NCBI GenBank assembly: GCA_032871835.1
Contig: CM065296.1
Span: forward strand, 52,171,288 to 52,235,287
Length of the DNA: 64,000 bases
Reading direction: 5' to 3'
Origin: Dipteronia dyeriana
Taxonomy: Eukaryota > Streptophyta > Magnoliopsida > Sapindales > Sapindaceae
In this document: positions 11,901 through 26,189 of the stretch, piece after piece
Layout: each line of letters starts with the position of its first letter
How positions within the stretch are numbered: the stretch's first letter is position 1
The notes under the pieces: generated by a model
What the model saw: only the letters and a program-made list of their open reading frames with translations
The model's database searches: none
Told to the model about the DNA's origin: nothing
Program-made: the position numbers and the translations under genes

Positions 11901-14036
11901 TTGCCATCCTAATCTCAAGAACAAGTAATAGTTAGACAATGCTCCTGATGCCTTGGTCGGGCTACCACCTCCAAGAATGTTTTGAGTGTAAGAGCGTAGT
12001 TTCCATCCAGATCTCAAGACTAGGAAATAGCTAGATAGCGCTCATGATGCCTTAGTCGGGCTACAACCTCTAAGAAGGGTCTAAGTGTAAGAGCATAGTT
12101 ACCGTACAGATCTCAAGACTAGGAAATTGCTACGTAGCGCTCCCAATGCCTTGGTCGGGCTATAACCCCTAAGAAGGATCCGAGTGTGAAAGCATAGTTG
12201 CCATCCAGATTTTGAGACCCGGAAATAGCTAGATAGCCCTCCTGATGCCTTGGTCGGTCTACCACCCCCAAGAAGGATCTGAGTGTAAGAGTATAGTTGT
12301 CATCCAGATCTTAAGACCAGGAAAAAGCTAGATAGCCCTCCCGATTCCTTGGTCAGGCTACCAACCCCAAGAAGGATCTGACTGTAAGAGCATAGTTGCC
12401 ATCCAGATCTAAAGACCAGGAAATTGCTAGATAGAGCTCCTGATTCCTTTGTCGGGCTACCACCACCAAGAAGGGTTCGAGTGTAATAGCATTGTTGTCA
12501 TCAAGATCTCAAGACCAGGAAATAGCTAGGCAGCGCTTCTAATGCCTTGATCGGGCTACCACCCCTAAATAGGATCTAAGTATAAGAGCATAGTTGTCAT
12601 CTAGATCTTAGGATCAGGAAATAGCTAGATCGCGCTCATGATGCCTTGGTCGGGCTACCACCCCCAAGAAGAGTCTGAGTGTAAGAGCATAGTTGCTATC
12701 CAGATCTCAATACTCGAAAATAGATAGATAGCTCTCCTAAGGTTAGACTACCACCCCCAAATGGGTCTAAGTGTAAGAGCATAGTTGCCATCCAGATTTC
12801 AAGATTAGGAAATAGCTAGAAAACACTCCTGATGCCTTGGTCAGGCTTTCACCTCTAAGAAGAATCTGAGTGTAAGAGCATAGTTGCCATCCAGATCTTA
12901 AGACCAGCAAATAGCTAGATAGCGCTCCTGATGCCTAGGTCGGGCTACCACCACTAAGAAGGGTCTAAGTGTAAGTGCAAAGTTGCCATCCAGAACTCAA
13001 GACCAGGAAATTGCTACGTAACGCTCCTGATGCCTTGGTCAGGCTTTAACCTGAAAGAAGGATCACAGTGTAAGACCATAGTTGTCATCCAGATCTCAAG
13101 ACCAGGAAATAGCTAGATAGTCCTCCTAATTCCTTTGTCAAGCTACCAACCACAAGAAGGATCTGATTGTAAGAGCATAGTTGCCATCCTAATCTCAAGA
13201 CCACGTAATAGTTAGACAGCGCTCTTGAAGCCTTGGTCGGGCTACCACCTCCAAGAAGGTTTTGAGTGTAAGAGCGTAGTTACCATCCAGATCTCAAGAC
13301 CAGGAAATAGCTAGATAGCGCTCATGATGCCTTGGTCGGGCTACCACCTCTAAGAAGGGTCTAAGTGTAAAGGCATAGTTGCCATCCAGATCTCAAGACC
13401 AGAAAATAACTAGGTAGCGCTCATGATACCTTGGTCAAGCTACCACACCAAGAAGGATCTGAGTGTGAAAGCATAGTTGCCATCAGGATCCCGAGACCAG
13501 GAAATAGCTAGGAAGCGCTCCTGTTGCCTAAGTCGGGCCACCACCCCGAAGAAGGATCTGAGTGTAAGAACATAGTTACCATCCAGATCTCAGAACCAGG
13601 AAATAACTAGACAGCTCTTCTGATGCCTTGGTCAGGCTTTACCCTCTAAGAAGGATCTGAGTATAAGAGCATAGTTGTCATCCAGATCTCAGGACCAGGA
13701 AACATCTAGATAGCTCACCTGATGCCTTGGTCGGGCTACCAACCCCAAGAAGAGTCTAAGTGTAAGAGCATAGTTTCTATCCATATCTCAATACCAGGAA
13801 ATAGCTGGATAGCCCTCCTAAGGCCTTGGTCGGGCTACCATTCCAAAATGGATCTAAGCGTAAGAGCATAGTTGCCATCCAGATTTCTAGATTAGGAAAT
13901 AGCTAGATAGCACTCCTGATGCCTTGGTCAGGTTTTCACCTCTAAGAAGGATCTGAGTTTAAGAGCATAGTTGCCATCAAGATCTCAAGACTAGCAAATA
14001 GCTTGATAGCGCTCATGATGCCTTGGTCGGGCAACC
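8511..14036 (+). repeat. 5.5-kb tandem duplication, copy A (about 56 monomers)
   Basis: The block matches 14,036-19,461 monomer by monomer. The offset is about 5,525 bp at the left end and 5,425 bp from about 10.5 kb on, because copy B lacks one monomer corresponding to about 10,390-10,490. Distinctive shared features include a shortened monomer with CTAAGGTTAGACTACC near 12,740 (GGTTGGACTACC in copy B), TTGTTGTTCAG near 11,606, and the GGGTTACCCTTCCC variant near 10,085. The two copies lie directly next to each other. Confidence 0.92.
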
Positions 14037-17000
14037 ACCCCTTAAAAGGGTCAAAGTTTAAGAGCATAGTTGCCATCCAGATCTCAAGACTAGGAAATTG
14101 CTACGTAGCGCTCCTCATGCCTTGGTCGGGCTACCACCCCTAAATGAATCTGAGTGTAATAGCATAGTTGCCATCCAGATCTCTAGATTAGGAAATAACT
14201 ATATAGCCCTCCTGATGCCTTGGTCGGGCTTTCACCTCTAAGAAGGATCTGAGTGTAAGAGCATAACTGCCATCCAGATCTCAAGACCAGGAAATAGCTA
14301 GGTAGCGCTCCCGATGCCTTGGTATGGTTACCACCCCTAAAAAGGATATGAGTGTAAGAGAATAGTTACCATCCAGATCTCAAGACAAGGAAATAGCTTG
14401 ATAGCGCTCCTAATGCCTTGGTCGGGCTCCACCCCCAAGAAGGGTCTAAGTGTAAGAGCATAGTTGTCATCCAGATCTCAAGACCAGGAAATAGCTAGAT
14501 ATTTCTCCTGTAGCCTTGGTCGGGCTACCACCCCCATGAAGGTTCTTAGTGTAAGAGCATAGTTGCCATCCAGATTTCAAGACCAGGAAATAGCTAGGTA
14601 GCGCTCCTGATGCCTTGGTCGGTCTACCACCCTTAAGAATGATCTGAGTGTAAAAGCATAGTTTCCATCCAGATCACAAGGTCAGGAAATAACAAGATAG
14701 CGCTCTTGATGCCTTGGTCGAGCTACCACCCCCAAGAAGGGTCTGAGTGTAAGAGCATAGTTGTCATCCAGATCTCAAGACCAGGAAATAGCTAGGCAGC
14801 GCTCCTGATGCCTTGGTCGGGCTACCACCCATAAGAAGGATCTGAGTGTAAGAGCATAGTTGTCATCCAGATCTCAAGACCAGGAAATAGCTAGATAGCC
14901 CTCCCGATTGCTTTGTCAAGCTACCAACCACAAGAAGGATCTAATTGTAAGAGCATAGTTTCCATCCTGATCTCAAGACCAAGTAACAGTTAGACAGCGC
15001 TCTTGATGCATTGGTCGTGCTACCACACCCAAGAAGGTTCTGAGTGTAAGAGTATAATTGCCATTCAGATCTCAAGACCAGGAAATAGCTAGATAGCGCT
15101 CATAATTCCTTGGTCGGGCTACCACCTCTAAGAAGGGTCTAAGTGTAAGAGCAGAGTTGCCATCCAGATCTCAAGTCCAGGAAATTGCTACGTAACGCTC
15201 CTGATGCCTTGGTCGGTCTACCACCCCCAAGAAGGATCTGAGTGTGAGAGCATAGTTGCCATCCAGATTTTGAGACCCGAAAATAGCTAGATAGCACGAC
15301 TGATGCCTTGGTCGAGCTACCACCCCTAAAAGGATCTGAGTGTAAGAGCATAGTTGTAATCCAGATCTCAAGTTCAGGAAAAAGCTAGATAGCCCTCCCG
15401 ATTCCTTGGTCAGGCTACCAACCCCAAAAAGGATCTGACTGTAAAAGCATAGTTGCCATCCATATCTCAAGACCACGAAATAGCTAGATAGAGCTCCTAA
15501 TTCCTTGGTCAGGCTACCACCCCTGAAAGGATCTAAGTATAAGAGCATAGTTGTCATCTAGATCGCAGGACCAGGAAATAACTAGATAGTGCTCCTAATG
15601 CCTTTGTCGGGTTACCCTTCCCAAGAAGAGTCTGAGTGTAAGAGCATAGTTGCTATCCAGATCTCAAGACTAGGAAATAGCTAGATAGCCCTACTAAGGC
15701 CTTGGCGGGCTACCACCCCCAAATGGATATAAGTGTAAGAGCATAGTTGCCATCCAGATTTCTAGATTAGGAAATATCTAGATAGCATTCCTGATGCCTT
15801 GGTCAGGTTTTCACCTCTAAGAAGGATCTGAGTGTAGGAGCATAGTTGCCATCCAGATCTCAAGACCAGGAAATAGCTAGATAGCGCTCCTGATGCCTTG
15901 GTCGGGCTACCACCCACAAGAAGGATCTGAGTGTGAGAGCATAGTTGTTAACCTGATTTTGAGACCCGAAAATAGCTAGATAGCCCTCCTGATGCCTTGG
16001 TAGGGCTACAACCCCAAGAAGGATCTGAGTTTAAGAGCATAGTTGTCATCCAGATCTCAAGACCAGGAAAAAGCTAGATAGCCCTCCCGATTCCTTTGTC
16101 AAGCTACCAACCACAAGAAGAATCTGATTGTAAGAGCATAGTTGCCATCCATATCTCAAGACCAAGTAATAGTTAGACAGCGCTCCTGATGCCATGGTCA
16201 GGCTACCAGACCAAGAAGTTTCTTAGTGTAAGAGCATAGTTGCCATCCAGATGTCAAGACCAGGAAATAGCTAGATAGCGTTCATAATGCCTTGGTCGGG
16301 CTACCACCCCTAAAAAGGGTCGAAGTGTAAGAGCATAGTTGCCATCCAGATCTCAAGACCAGGAAATTGCTACGTAGCGCTCCTCATGCCTTGGTCGGGC
16401 TACGACCCCTAAATGGATCTGAGTGTAATAGCATAGTTGCCATCCAGATCTCTAGATTAGGAAATAGCTATATAGCCCTCCTGATGCCTTGGTCGGGCTT
16501 TCACCTCTAAGAAGGATCTGAGTGTAAGAGCATAGTTACCATCCAGATCTCAAGACCAGGAAATAGCTAGGTAGCGCTCCCGATGCCTTGGTTGGGCTAC
16601 CACCCCTAAAAAGGATTTGAGTGTAAGAGCATAGTTGCCATCCAGATTTCAAGACCAGTAAATACCTTGATAGCGCTCTTAATGCCTTGGTCGGGCTTCA
16701 CCCCTAAGAAGGGTCTAAGTGTAAGAGCATTGTTGTCAACCAGATCACAAGACCAGGAAATAGCTAGATATTTCTCCTGTAGCCTTGGTCGGGCTACCAC
16801 CTGCAAGAAGGGTCTGAGTGTAATAGCATAGTTGTCATCCAGATCTCAAGACCAGGAAATAGCTAGGCAGCGCTTCTGATGCCTTGGTCGGGCTACCACC
16901 CCTAAGAAGGATCTGAGTATAAGAGCATAGTTGTCATCCAGATCTCAGGACCAGGAAATAGCTAGATAGCGCTCCTGGTGCATTGGTCGGGCTACCACCA

Positions 17001-19461
17001 ACAATAGGAGTCTGAGTGTAAGAGAATAGTTGTTGTTCAGATCTCAATACCAGGAAATAGCTAGATAGCCCTCCTAAGGCCTTGGTCTGGCTACCACCCC
17101 TAAATGGATCTGAGTGTAAGATCATTGTTTCCATCCTGATCTCTATATTAAGAAATAGCTAGATAGCCCTCCTGATGCCTTGGTCAGGCTTTAACCTCAA
17201 AGAAGGATCAGAGTGTAAGAGCATAGTTGTCATCCAGATCTCAAGACCAGGAAATAGCTAGATAGCCCTCCCGATTTCTTTGTCAAGCAACCAACCACAA
17301 GAAGGATCTGAATGTAAGAACATAGTTGCCATCCTAATCTGAAGAACAAGTAATACTTAGACAATGCTCCTGATGCCTTGGTCGGGCTACCACCTCCAAG
17401 AATGTTTTGAGTGTAAGAGCGTAGTTGCCATCCAGATCTCAAGACCAGGAAATAGCTAGATAGCGCTCATGATGCCTTAGTCGAGCTACAACCTCTAAGA
17501 AGGGTCTAAGTGTAAGAGCATAGTTACCGTCCAGATCTCAAGACCAGGAAATTGCTACGTAGCACTCCCGATGCCTTGGTCGGGCTATAACCCCTAAGAA
17601 GGATCTGAGTGTGAAAGCATAGTTGCCATCCAGATTTTAAGACCCGAAAATAGCTAGATAGCCCTCCTCATGCCTTGGTCGGTCTACCACCCCCAAGAAG
17701 GATCTGAGTGTAAGAGTATAGTTGTCATCCAGATCTTAAGACCAGGAAAAAGCTATATAGCCCTCCCGATTCCTTGGTCAGGCTACCAACCCCAAGAAGG
17801 ATCTGACTGTAAGAGCATAGTTGCCATCCAGATCTAAAGACCAGGAAATAGCTAGATAGAGCTCCTGATTCCTTTGTCGGGCTACCACCACCAAGAAGGG
17901 TTCGAGTGTAATAGCATTGTTGTCATCCAGATCTCAAGACCAGGAAATAGCTAGGCAGCGCTTCTAATGCCTTGGTCGGGCTACCACCCCTAAATAGGAT
18001 CTAAGTATAAGAGCATAGTTGTCATCTAGATCTCAGGATCAGGAAATAGCTAGATAGCGCTCATGATGCCTTGTTCGGGCTACCACCCCCAAGAAGAGTC
18101 TGAGTGTAAGAGCATAGTTGCTATCCAGATCTCAATACTCGAAAATAGCTAGATAGCTCTCCTAAGGTTGGACTACCACCCCCAAATGGATCTAAGTGTA
18201 AGAGCATAGTTGCCATCCAGATTTCAAGATTAGGAAATAGCTAGAAAACACTCCTGTTGCCTTGGTCAGGCTTTCACCTCTAAGAAGAATCTGAGTGTAA
18301 GAGCATAGTTGCCATCCAGATCTTAAGACCAGGAAATAGCTAGATAGAGCTCCTGATGCCTAGGTCGGGCTACCACCACTAAGAAGGGTCTAAGTGTAAG
18401 TGCATAGTTGCCATCCAGATCTCAAGACCAGGAAATTGCTACGTAACGCTCCTGATGCCTTGGTCAGGCTTTAACCTGAAAGAAGGATCAGAGTGTAAGA
18501 CCATAGTTGTCATCCAGATCTCAAGACCAGGAAATAGCTAGATAGTCCTCCTGATTCCTTTGTCAAGCTACTAACCACAAGAAGGATCTGATTGTAAGAG
18601 CATAGTTGCCATCCTAATCTCAAGACCACGTAATAGTTAGACAGCGCTCTTGATGCCTTGGTCGGGCTACCACCTCCAAGAAGGTTTTGAGTGTAAGAGC
18701 GTAGTTACCATCCAGATCTCAAGACCAGGAAATAGCTAGATAGCGCTCATGATGCCTTGGTCGGGCTACCACCTATAAGAAGGGTCTAAGTGTAAAGGCA
18801 TAGTTGCCATCCAGATCTCAAGACCAGAAAATAGCTAGGTAGCGCTCCTGATGCCTTGGTCAAGCTACCACACCAAGAAGGATCTGAGTGTGAAAGCATA
18901 GTTGCCATCAGGATCCCGAGACCAGGAAATAGCTAGGAAGCGCTCCTGTTGCCTAAGTCGGGCCACCACCCCTGAGAAGGATCTGAGTGTAAGAACATAG
19001 TTACCATCCAGATCTCAGAACCAGGAAATAACTAGACAGCTCTACTGATGCCTTGGTCAGGCTTTACCTTCTAAGAAGGATATGAGTATAAGAGCATAGT
19101 TGTCATCCAGATCTCAGGACCAGGAAACATCTAGATAGCTCACCTGATGCCTTGGTCGGGCTACCAACCCCAAGAAGGGTCTAAGTGTAAGAGTATAGTT
19201 TCTATCCAGATCTCAATACCAGGAAATAGCTGGATAGCCCTCCTAAGGCCTTGGTCGGGCTACCATTCCAAAATTGATCTAAGCGTAAGAGCATAGTTGC
19301 CATCCAGATTTCTAGATTAGGAAATACCTAGATAGCACTCCTGATGCCTTGGTCAGGTTTTCACCTCTAAGAAGGATCTGAGTTTAAGAGCATAGTTGCC
19401 ATCCAGATCTCAAGACTAGCAATTAGCTAGATAGCGCTCATGATGCCTTGGTCGGGCAACC
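14036..19461 (+). repeat. 5.5-kb tandem duplication, copy B
   Basis: Second copy of the block at 8,511-14,036. The join is readable at about 14,036: GGGCAACCACCC on the left belongs to the end of the unit (it recurs at about 19,452-19,461), and CTTAAAAGGG on the right belongs to its beginning (it recurs from 8,516). One monomer is missing near 15,900 relative to copy A. At 19,461 the array continues with ACAAGACGG instead of a third copy. Confidence 0.92.
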
Positions 19462-22400
19462 ACCCACAAGACGGATCTGAGTGTGAGAGCATAGTTGCAA
19501 TCCAGATTTTAAGACCCGGAAATAGGTAGATAGCCCTCCTAATGCTTTGGTCCTGCTACAATCCATAAGAAGGATCTGAGTGTAAGAGCATAGTTGTCAT
19601 CCAGATCTCAAGACCAGGAAAAAGCTAGATAGCCCTCTCGATTCCTTTGTCAAGCTACCAACCACAAAAAGGATGTGATTGTAAGAGCATAAGTGCCATC
19701 CAGATCTGAAGACCAAGTAATAGTTAGACAGCGCTCCTGATGCCTTTGTCAGGTTACCCGACCAAGATGGTTCTGAGTGTAAGAGCATAGTTGCCATCCA
19801 GATCTCAAGACCAGGAAATTGCTACGTAGCGCTCCTGATGCCTTGGTCGGGCTACCACCCACAAGAAGGATCTGAGTGTGAGAGCATAGTTGCCATCCAG
19901 ATTTTGAGACCCGAAAATAGTCAGATAGCCCTCCTGATGCCTTGGTCAGGCTACCAACCCCAAGAAAGATCTAATTGTAAGAGCATAGTTGTCATATAGA
20001 TCTCAAGACAAGGAAAAATCTAGATAGCCCTCCCGATTCCTTGGTCAGGCTATCAACACCAAGAAAGATCTTACTGTAAAAGCATAGTTGCCATCCAGAT
20101 CTCAAGAACAGGAAATAACTAGATAGCGCTCCTGATGCCTTAGTAGGGATACCACCCCCAAGAAAGGTCTGAGTGTAATAACATAGTTGTCATCCAGATC
20201 TCAAGACCAGGAAATAGCTAAGCAGCGCTCCTGATGCCTTGGTAGGGCTAAAACCCCTAAGAAGGATTTGAGTATAAGAGCATAATTCTCATCCAGATCT
20301 CAGGACCAGGAAATAGCTAGATAGGACTCCCGATTCCTTGGTTAGGCTACCAACCCCAAGATAGATCTGACTGTAAGATCATAGTTGCCATCCAGATCTC
20401 AAGACTAGGAAATAGGTAGATAGCGCTCCTGATGCCTTGGTCGGGCTACCACCCCCAAGAAGAGTTTGAGTGTAAGAGCATAGTTGCTATCCAGATCTCA
20501 AGACCAGAAAATAGCTAGATAGCCCACCTAAGGCCTTGGCGGGCTACCACCCGCAAATGGCTCTAAGTGTATGAGCATATTTGCCATCCAGATTTCTAGA
20601 TTAGGAAATAGCTAGATAGCACTCCTGATGCCTTGGTCAGGTTTTCACCTCTAAGAAGGATCTGAGTGTAAGAGCATAGTTGCCATCCAGATCTCAAGAC
20701 CAGGAAATAGCTAGATAGCGCTCCTGATACCTTGGTCGGGCTACCACCCCCAAGAAGGATCTGAGTGTGAGAGCATAGTTGCCATCCAGATTTTGAGACC
20801 CGGAAATAGTTAGATAGCCCTCCTGATGCCTTGGTCGGGCTACCAACCCAAACAAAGATCAGAGTGTAAGAGCATAGTTGTCATCCAGATCTCAAGACCA
20901 GGAAAAAGCTAGACAGCCCTCCCGATTCCTTGGTCAGGCTATCAACCCCAAGAAAGATCTGACTGTAAGAGTATAGTTCCCATCTAGATCTCAAGACCAG
21001 GAAATAGCTAGATAGCGCTTCTGATGCTTTGGTCGGGCTACCACCCCCAAGAAGGGTCTGAGTGTAATAACATAGTAGTCATCTAGATCTCAAGACCAGG
21101 AAATAGCTAGGCAGCGCTCCTGATGCCTTGGTAGGGCTAAAACCCCTAATAAGGATTTGAGTATAAGAGCATAGTTGTCATCCAGATCGCAGGACCAGGA
21201 AATAGCTAGATAGCTCCCCTGATGCCTTTGTCGGGCTACCACCCCAAGAAGAGTCTGAGTGTAAGAGCATAGTTGCTATCCAGATCTCAAGACTAGGAAA
21301 TAGCTAGATAGCCCTCCTAAGGCCTTGACGGGCTACCACACCCAAATGGATCTAAGTGTAAGAGCATAATTGACATCCAGATTTCTCGATTAGGAAATAG
21401 CTAGATAGCACTCCTGATGCCTTGGTTAGGTTTTTTACCTCTAAGAAGGATCTGAGTGTAAGAGCATAGTTGCCATCCAGATCTCAAGACCAGGAAATCG
21501 CTAGATAGCGCTCATGATGCCTTGGTCGAGCTACCACCCCTAAGAAGGGTCTAAGTGTAAGAGCATAGTTGCCATCCAGATCTTAAGACCAGGAAATAGC
21601 TATATAGCACTTCCGATGCCTTGGTCAGGATACCACCCATCAGAAGGGTCTAAGTGTAAGAGCATAGTTGCTATCCAGATCTCAAGACCAGAAAATAGCT
21701 AGATAGCCCTCCTAAGGCCTTGGCGGGCTACCACCCCCAAATGGATCTAAGTGTAAGAACATAGTTGCCATCCAGATTTCTAGATTAGGAAATAGCTAGA
21801 TAGCACTCCTGATGCCTTGGTCAGGTTTTCACCTCTAAAAAGGATCTGAGTGCAAGAGCATAGTTGCCATCCAGATTTGAAGACCAGGAAATAGCTAGAT
21901 AACGCTCATGATGCCTAGGTCGGGCTACCACCCCTAAGAAGGGTCTAAGTGTAAGAGCATAGTTGCCATCCAGATCTCAAGACCAGGAAATAGCTAGATA
22001 GCATTCATGATGCCTTGGTTGGGCTACCACCCCTAAACAGGGTCTAAGTGTAAGAGCATAGTTACCATCAAGATCTCATGACCAGGAAATTGCTACGTAG
22101 CGCTCCTGATGCCTTGGTCGGGCAACCACCCTCAAGACGGATCTGAGTGTGAAAGATAGTTGCTATCAAGATTTTGAGACCCGGAAATAGCTAGATAGCC
22201 CTCCCGATGCATTGGTCGGGCTACAACCCCCAAGAAGGATCAGAGTGTAAGAGCATAGTTGTCATCCAGATCTTAAGACCAGGAAAAAGATTGATAGCTA
22301 TCCTGATTCCTTTGTCAAGCTACCAACCATAAGAAGGATGTGATTGTAAGAGCACAGTTGCCATCCAGATCTCAAGACCAAGTAATAGTTAGATAGCCCT

Positions 22401-23619
22401 CCTGATGCCTTGGTCGGGCTACCAACCCCAAGAAGGATCTGAGTGTAAGAGCATAGTTGTCATCCAGATCTCAAGGTCAGGAAAAAGCTAGATAGGCCTC
22501 CCGATTCCTTAGTCAGGCTACCAACCCCAAGATAGATCTGACTGTAAGATCATAGTTGCCATATAGATCTCAAGACCAGGAAATAGCTAGATAGCGCTCC
22601 TAATGCCTTGGTTGGGCTACCACCCCCAAGAAGGGTCTGAGTGTAATAACATAGTTGTTATCCAGATCTCAAGACCAGGAAAAAGCTAAGTAGCGCTTTA
22701 ATGCCTTGGTAGGGCTACCACCCCTAAGAAGGATTTGAGTGTAAGAGCATAGTTGATATCACGATCTCAAGACCAGAAAATAGCTAGATAGCCCTCCTAA
22801 GGCCTTGGCTGGCTACCACCCACAAATGGATCTAAGTGTAAGAGCATAGTTGCCATCCATATTTCTAGATTAGGAAATAGCTAGATAGCACTCCTGATGC
22901 CTTGGTCAGGTTTTCACCTCTAAGAAGGATCTGAGTGTAAGAGCATAGTTGCCATCCATATCTCAAGACCAGGAAATAGCTAGATAGCGCTCCTGATGCC
23001 TTGGTCAGGCTACCACACCTAAGAAGGGTCTAAGTGTAAGAGCATAGTTGCCATCCAGATCTTAAGACCAGGAAATAGCTAGATAGCACTTCTGATGCCT
23101 TGTTCGGGCTACCACCCATCAGAAGGGTCTAAGTGTAAGAGGATAGTTGCTATCCAAATCTCAAGACCAGAAAATAGCTAGATAGCCCTCTTAAGGCTTT
23201 GGCGGGCTACCACCCCCAAATTGATCTAAGTGTAAGAGCATAGTTTCCATCCAGATTTCTAGATTAGGAAATAGCTAGATAGCACTCCTGTTGCCTTGGT
23301 CAGGTTTTCACCTCTAAATAGGATCTGAGTGTAAGAGCATAGTTGCCATCCAGATCTCAAGACCAGGAAATAGCTAGATAGCGCTCATGATGCCTAGGTC
23401 GGGCTACCACCCCTAAGAATGGTCTAAGCGTAAGAGCATAGTTGCCATCCAGATCCCAAGACCAGGAAATTGATACGTAGCGCTCCTGATGCCTTTGTCT
23501 GGCAACGACCCACAAGACGGATCTGAGTGTGAGAGCATAGGTTCCATCCAGATTTTAAGACGCGAAAATAGTTAGATAGCCCTCCTGATGCATTGGTCGG
23601 GCTACGACCCCCAAGAAGG
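19462..23619 (+). repeat. Diverged 99-bp monomers
   Basis: About 42 Domain I monomers. A variant with CCCATCAGAAGGGTC occurs at about 21,637 and 23,116, 1,479 bp (about 15 monomers) apart, with similar following monomers, an older duplication. Marker monomers lie at about 19,715 and 22,380. No gene or foreign element was seen. Confidence 0.88.
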
Positions 23620-24904
23620 ATCTGAGTGTAATAGTATAGTTGTAATCCAGATCTCAAGACAAGGAAAAAGCTTGATAGCCCTCCTGATTCCATTGTCAAG
23701 CTACTAACCACAAGAAGGATGTGATTGTAACAGCACAGTTGCGATCCAGATCTCAAGACCAAGTAATAGTTAGACAGCGCTCCTTATGCCTTGGTCAGGC
23801 TACCAGACCAAGAAGGTTCTGAGTGTGAGATCATAGTTGCCATCCAGATCTCAATACCAGAAAATAGCTAGATAGCGTTCATGATGCCTTGGTCGGGCTA
23901 CAACCCCTAAACAGGGTCTAAATGTAAGAGCATAGTTGCCATCCATATTTCAAGACCAGGAAATTGCTACGTAGCGCTCCTGATGCCTTGGTCGGGCTAC
24001 CACCCCTAATAAGGATCAGAGTGTGAGAGCATAGTTGCCATCCTGATTTTGAGACCCGGAAATAGCTAGATAGCCCTCCTGATGCCTTGGTCAGGCTACC
24101 ACCCCCAAGAAGGATCTGAGTGTTAGAGCATAGTTGCCATCCAGAGTTTGAGACCCGAAAATAGCTAGATAGCCTTCCTGATGCCTTGGTCGGGCTACCA
24201 CCCCTAAGAAGGATCTGAGTGTATGAGCATAGTTGTCATCCAGATCTCAAGACCAGGAAAAAGCTAGATAGCCCTCCCGATTCCTTGGTCAGGCTAGCAA
24301 CCCCAAGAAAGATCTGACTGTAAGAGCATAGTTTCCATCCAGATCTCATGACCAGGAAATAGCCAAATAGCGCTCCAGATGCCTTGGTCGGGCTACCACC
24401 CCCAAGAAGGGTCTGAGTGTAATAACATAGTTGTCGTCCAGATCTCAAGACCAGGAAATAGCTATGCAGCGCTCCTAATGCCCTGGTAAGGCTACCACCC
24501 TTAAATAGGATCTGAGTATAAGAGCATAGTTGTCATCCAGATCTCAGGACCAGGAAATATCTAGATTGCTCTCATGATGCCTTGGTCAGGCTACCACCCC
24601 TAAGAAGAGTCTGAGTGTAAGAGCATAGTTGCTATCAAGATCTCAATACCAGGAAATAGCTAGATAGCCCTCCTAAGGCCTTGGTCGGGCTACCACCCCC
24701 AAGAAGGATCTCAGTGTAAGAGCATGGTTGTCATCCAGATCTCAAGACCAGGAAATAGCTAGATAACGCTCCTGATGCCTTGGTCGGGCTACCACCCCAA
24801 GAAGGATCTAAGTGTAAGAGCATAGTTGCCATCCAGATTTCTAGATTAGGAAATAGCTAGATAACACTTATGATGCCATGGTCAGGCTTTGACCTCTTAG
24901 AAGG
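23620..24904 (+). repeat. 13-monomer HOR unit (1,285 bp), copy A
   Basis: This unit matches 24,905-26,189 at a constant offset of 1,285 bp. Shared variants include AGACAAGGAAAAAGCTTG with CTACTAACCACAAG, the unusual GTGTATGAGCATAG (24,221 and 25,506) and GGACCAGGAAATATCTAG (24,544 and 25,829). The join sits near 24,905, within a monomer that changes from CTCTTAGAAGG to ATCAGAGTG. Confidence 0.88.
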
Positions 24905-26189
24905 ATCAGAGTGTAAGAGTATAGTTGTAATCCAGATCTCAAGACAAGGAAAAAGCTTGATAGCCCTCCTGATTCCATTGTCAAGCTACTAACCACAAGA
25001 AGGACGTGATTGTAAGAGCACAGTTGCCATCCAGATCTCAAGACCAAGTAATAGTTAGACAGCGCTCCTTATGCCTTGGTCAGGCTACCAGACCAAGAAG
25101 GTTCTGAGTGTGAGAGCATAGTTGCCATCCAGATCTCAATACCAGGAAATAGCTAGATAGCGTTCATGATGCATTGGTCGGGCTACAACCCCTAAACAGG
25201 GTCTAAATGTAAGAGCATAGTTGCCATCCAGATCTCAAGACCAGGAAATTGCTACGTAGCGCTCCTAATGCCTTGGTCGGGCTACCACCCCCAATAAGGA
25301 TTAAAGTGTGAGAGCATAGTTGCCATCCAGATTTCTAGACCCGGAAATAGCTAGATAGCCTTCCTGATGCCTTGGTCAGGCTACCACCCCCAAGAAGGAT
25401 CTGAGTGTTAAAGCATAGTTGCCAACTAGATTTTGAGACCCAAAAATAGCTAGATAGCCTTCATGATGCATTGGTCGGGCTACCACCCCTAAGAAGGATC
25501 TGAGTGTATGAGCATAGTTGTCATCCAGATCTCAAGACCAGGAAAAAGCTAGATAGCCCTCCCGATTCCTTGGTCAGGCTAGCAACCCCAAGAAAGATCT
25601 GACTGTAAGAGCATAGTTTTCATCCAGATATCATGACCAGGAAATAGCCAAATAGCGCTCAAGATGCCTTGGTCGGGCTACCACCCCCAAGAAGGGTCTG
25701 AGTGTAATAACATAGATGTCATCCAGATCTCAAGACCAGGAAATAGCTATGCAGCGCTCCTAATGCCCTTGTTGGGCTACCACCCTTAAATAGGATCTGA
25801 GTATAAGAGCATAGTTGTCATCCAGATCTCAGGACCAGGAAATATCTAGATAGCGCTCCTGATGCCTTGGTCGGGATACCACCCCATAGAAGAGTCTGAG
25901 TGTAAGAGCATAGTTGCTATCCAGATCTCAATACCAGGAAATAGCTAGATAGCCCTCCTAAGGTCTTGGTCGGGCTACCAACCACAAGAAGGATCTGTGT
26001 GTAAGAGCATAGTTGTCATCCAGATCTCAAGACCAGGAAATAGCTAGATAACACTCCTGATGCCTTGGTCGGGCTACCAACCCAAGAAGGATCTAAGAGT
26101 AAGTGCATAGTTGCCATCCAGATTTCTAGATTAGGAAATAGCTAGATATCACTCCTGATGCCTTGGTCAGGCTTTCACCTCTTAGAAGG
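24905..26189 (+). repeat. 13-monomer HOR unit (1,285 bp), copy B
   Basis: Adjacent second copy of the unit at 23,620-24,904, with scattered substitutions. It carries the marker monomer at about 25,046, exactly 1,285 bp after the one at 23,761. Confidence 0.88.

Noticed and set aside
15171..15557. 128-codon minus-strand open frame (and similar frames of 60-118 codons throughout, both strands)
   Set aside because: The peptide is just the translated 99-bp repeat (33 residues per monomer). Starts and stops fall at random variant positions, equivalent frames in sister copies are broken by one-base indels, and no promoter, splice or domain signal is seen. Not annotated as a gene.
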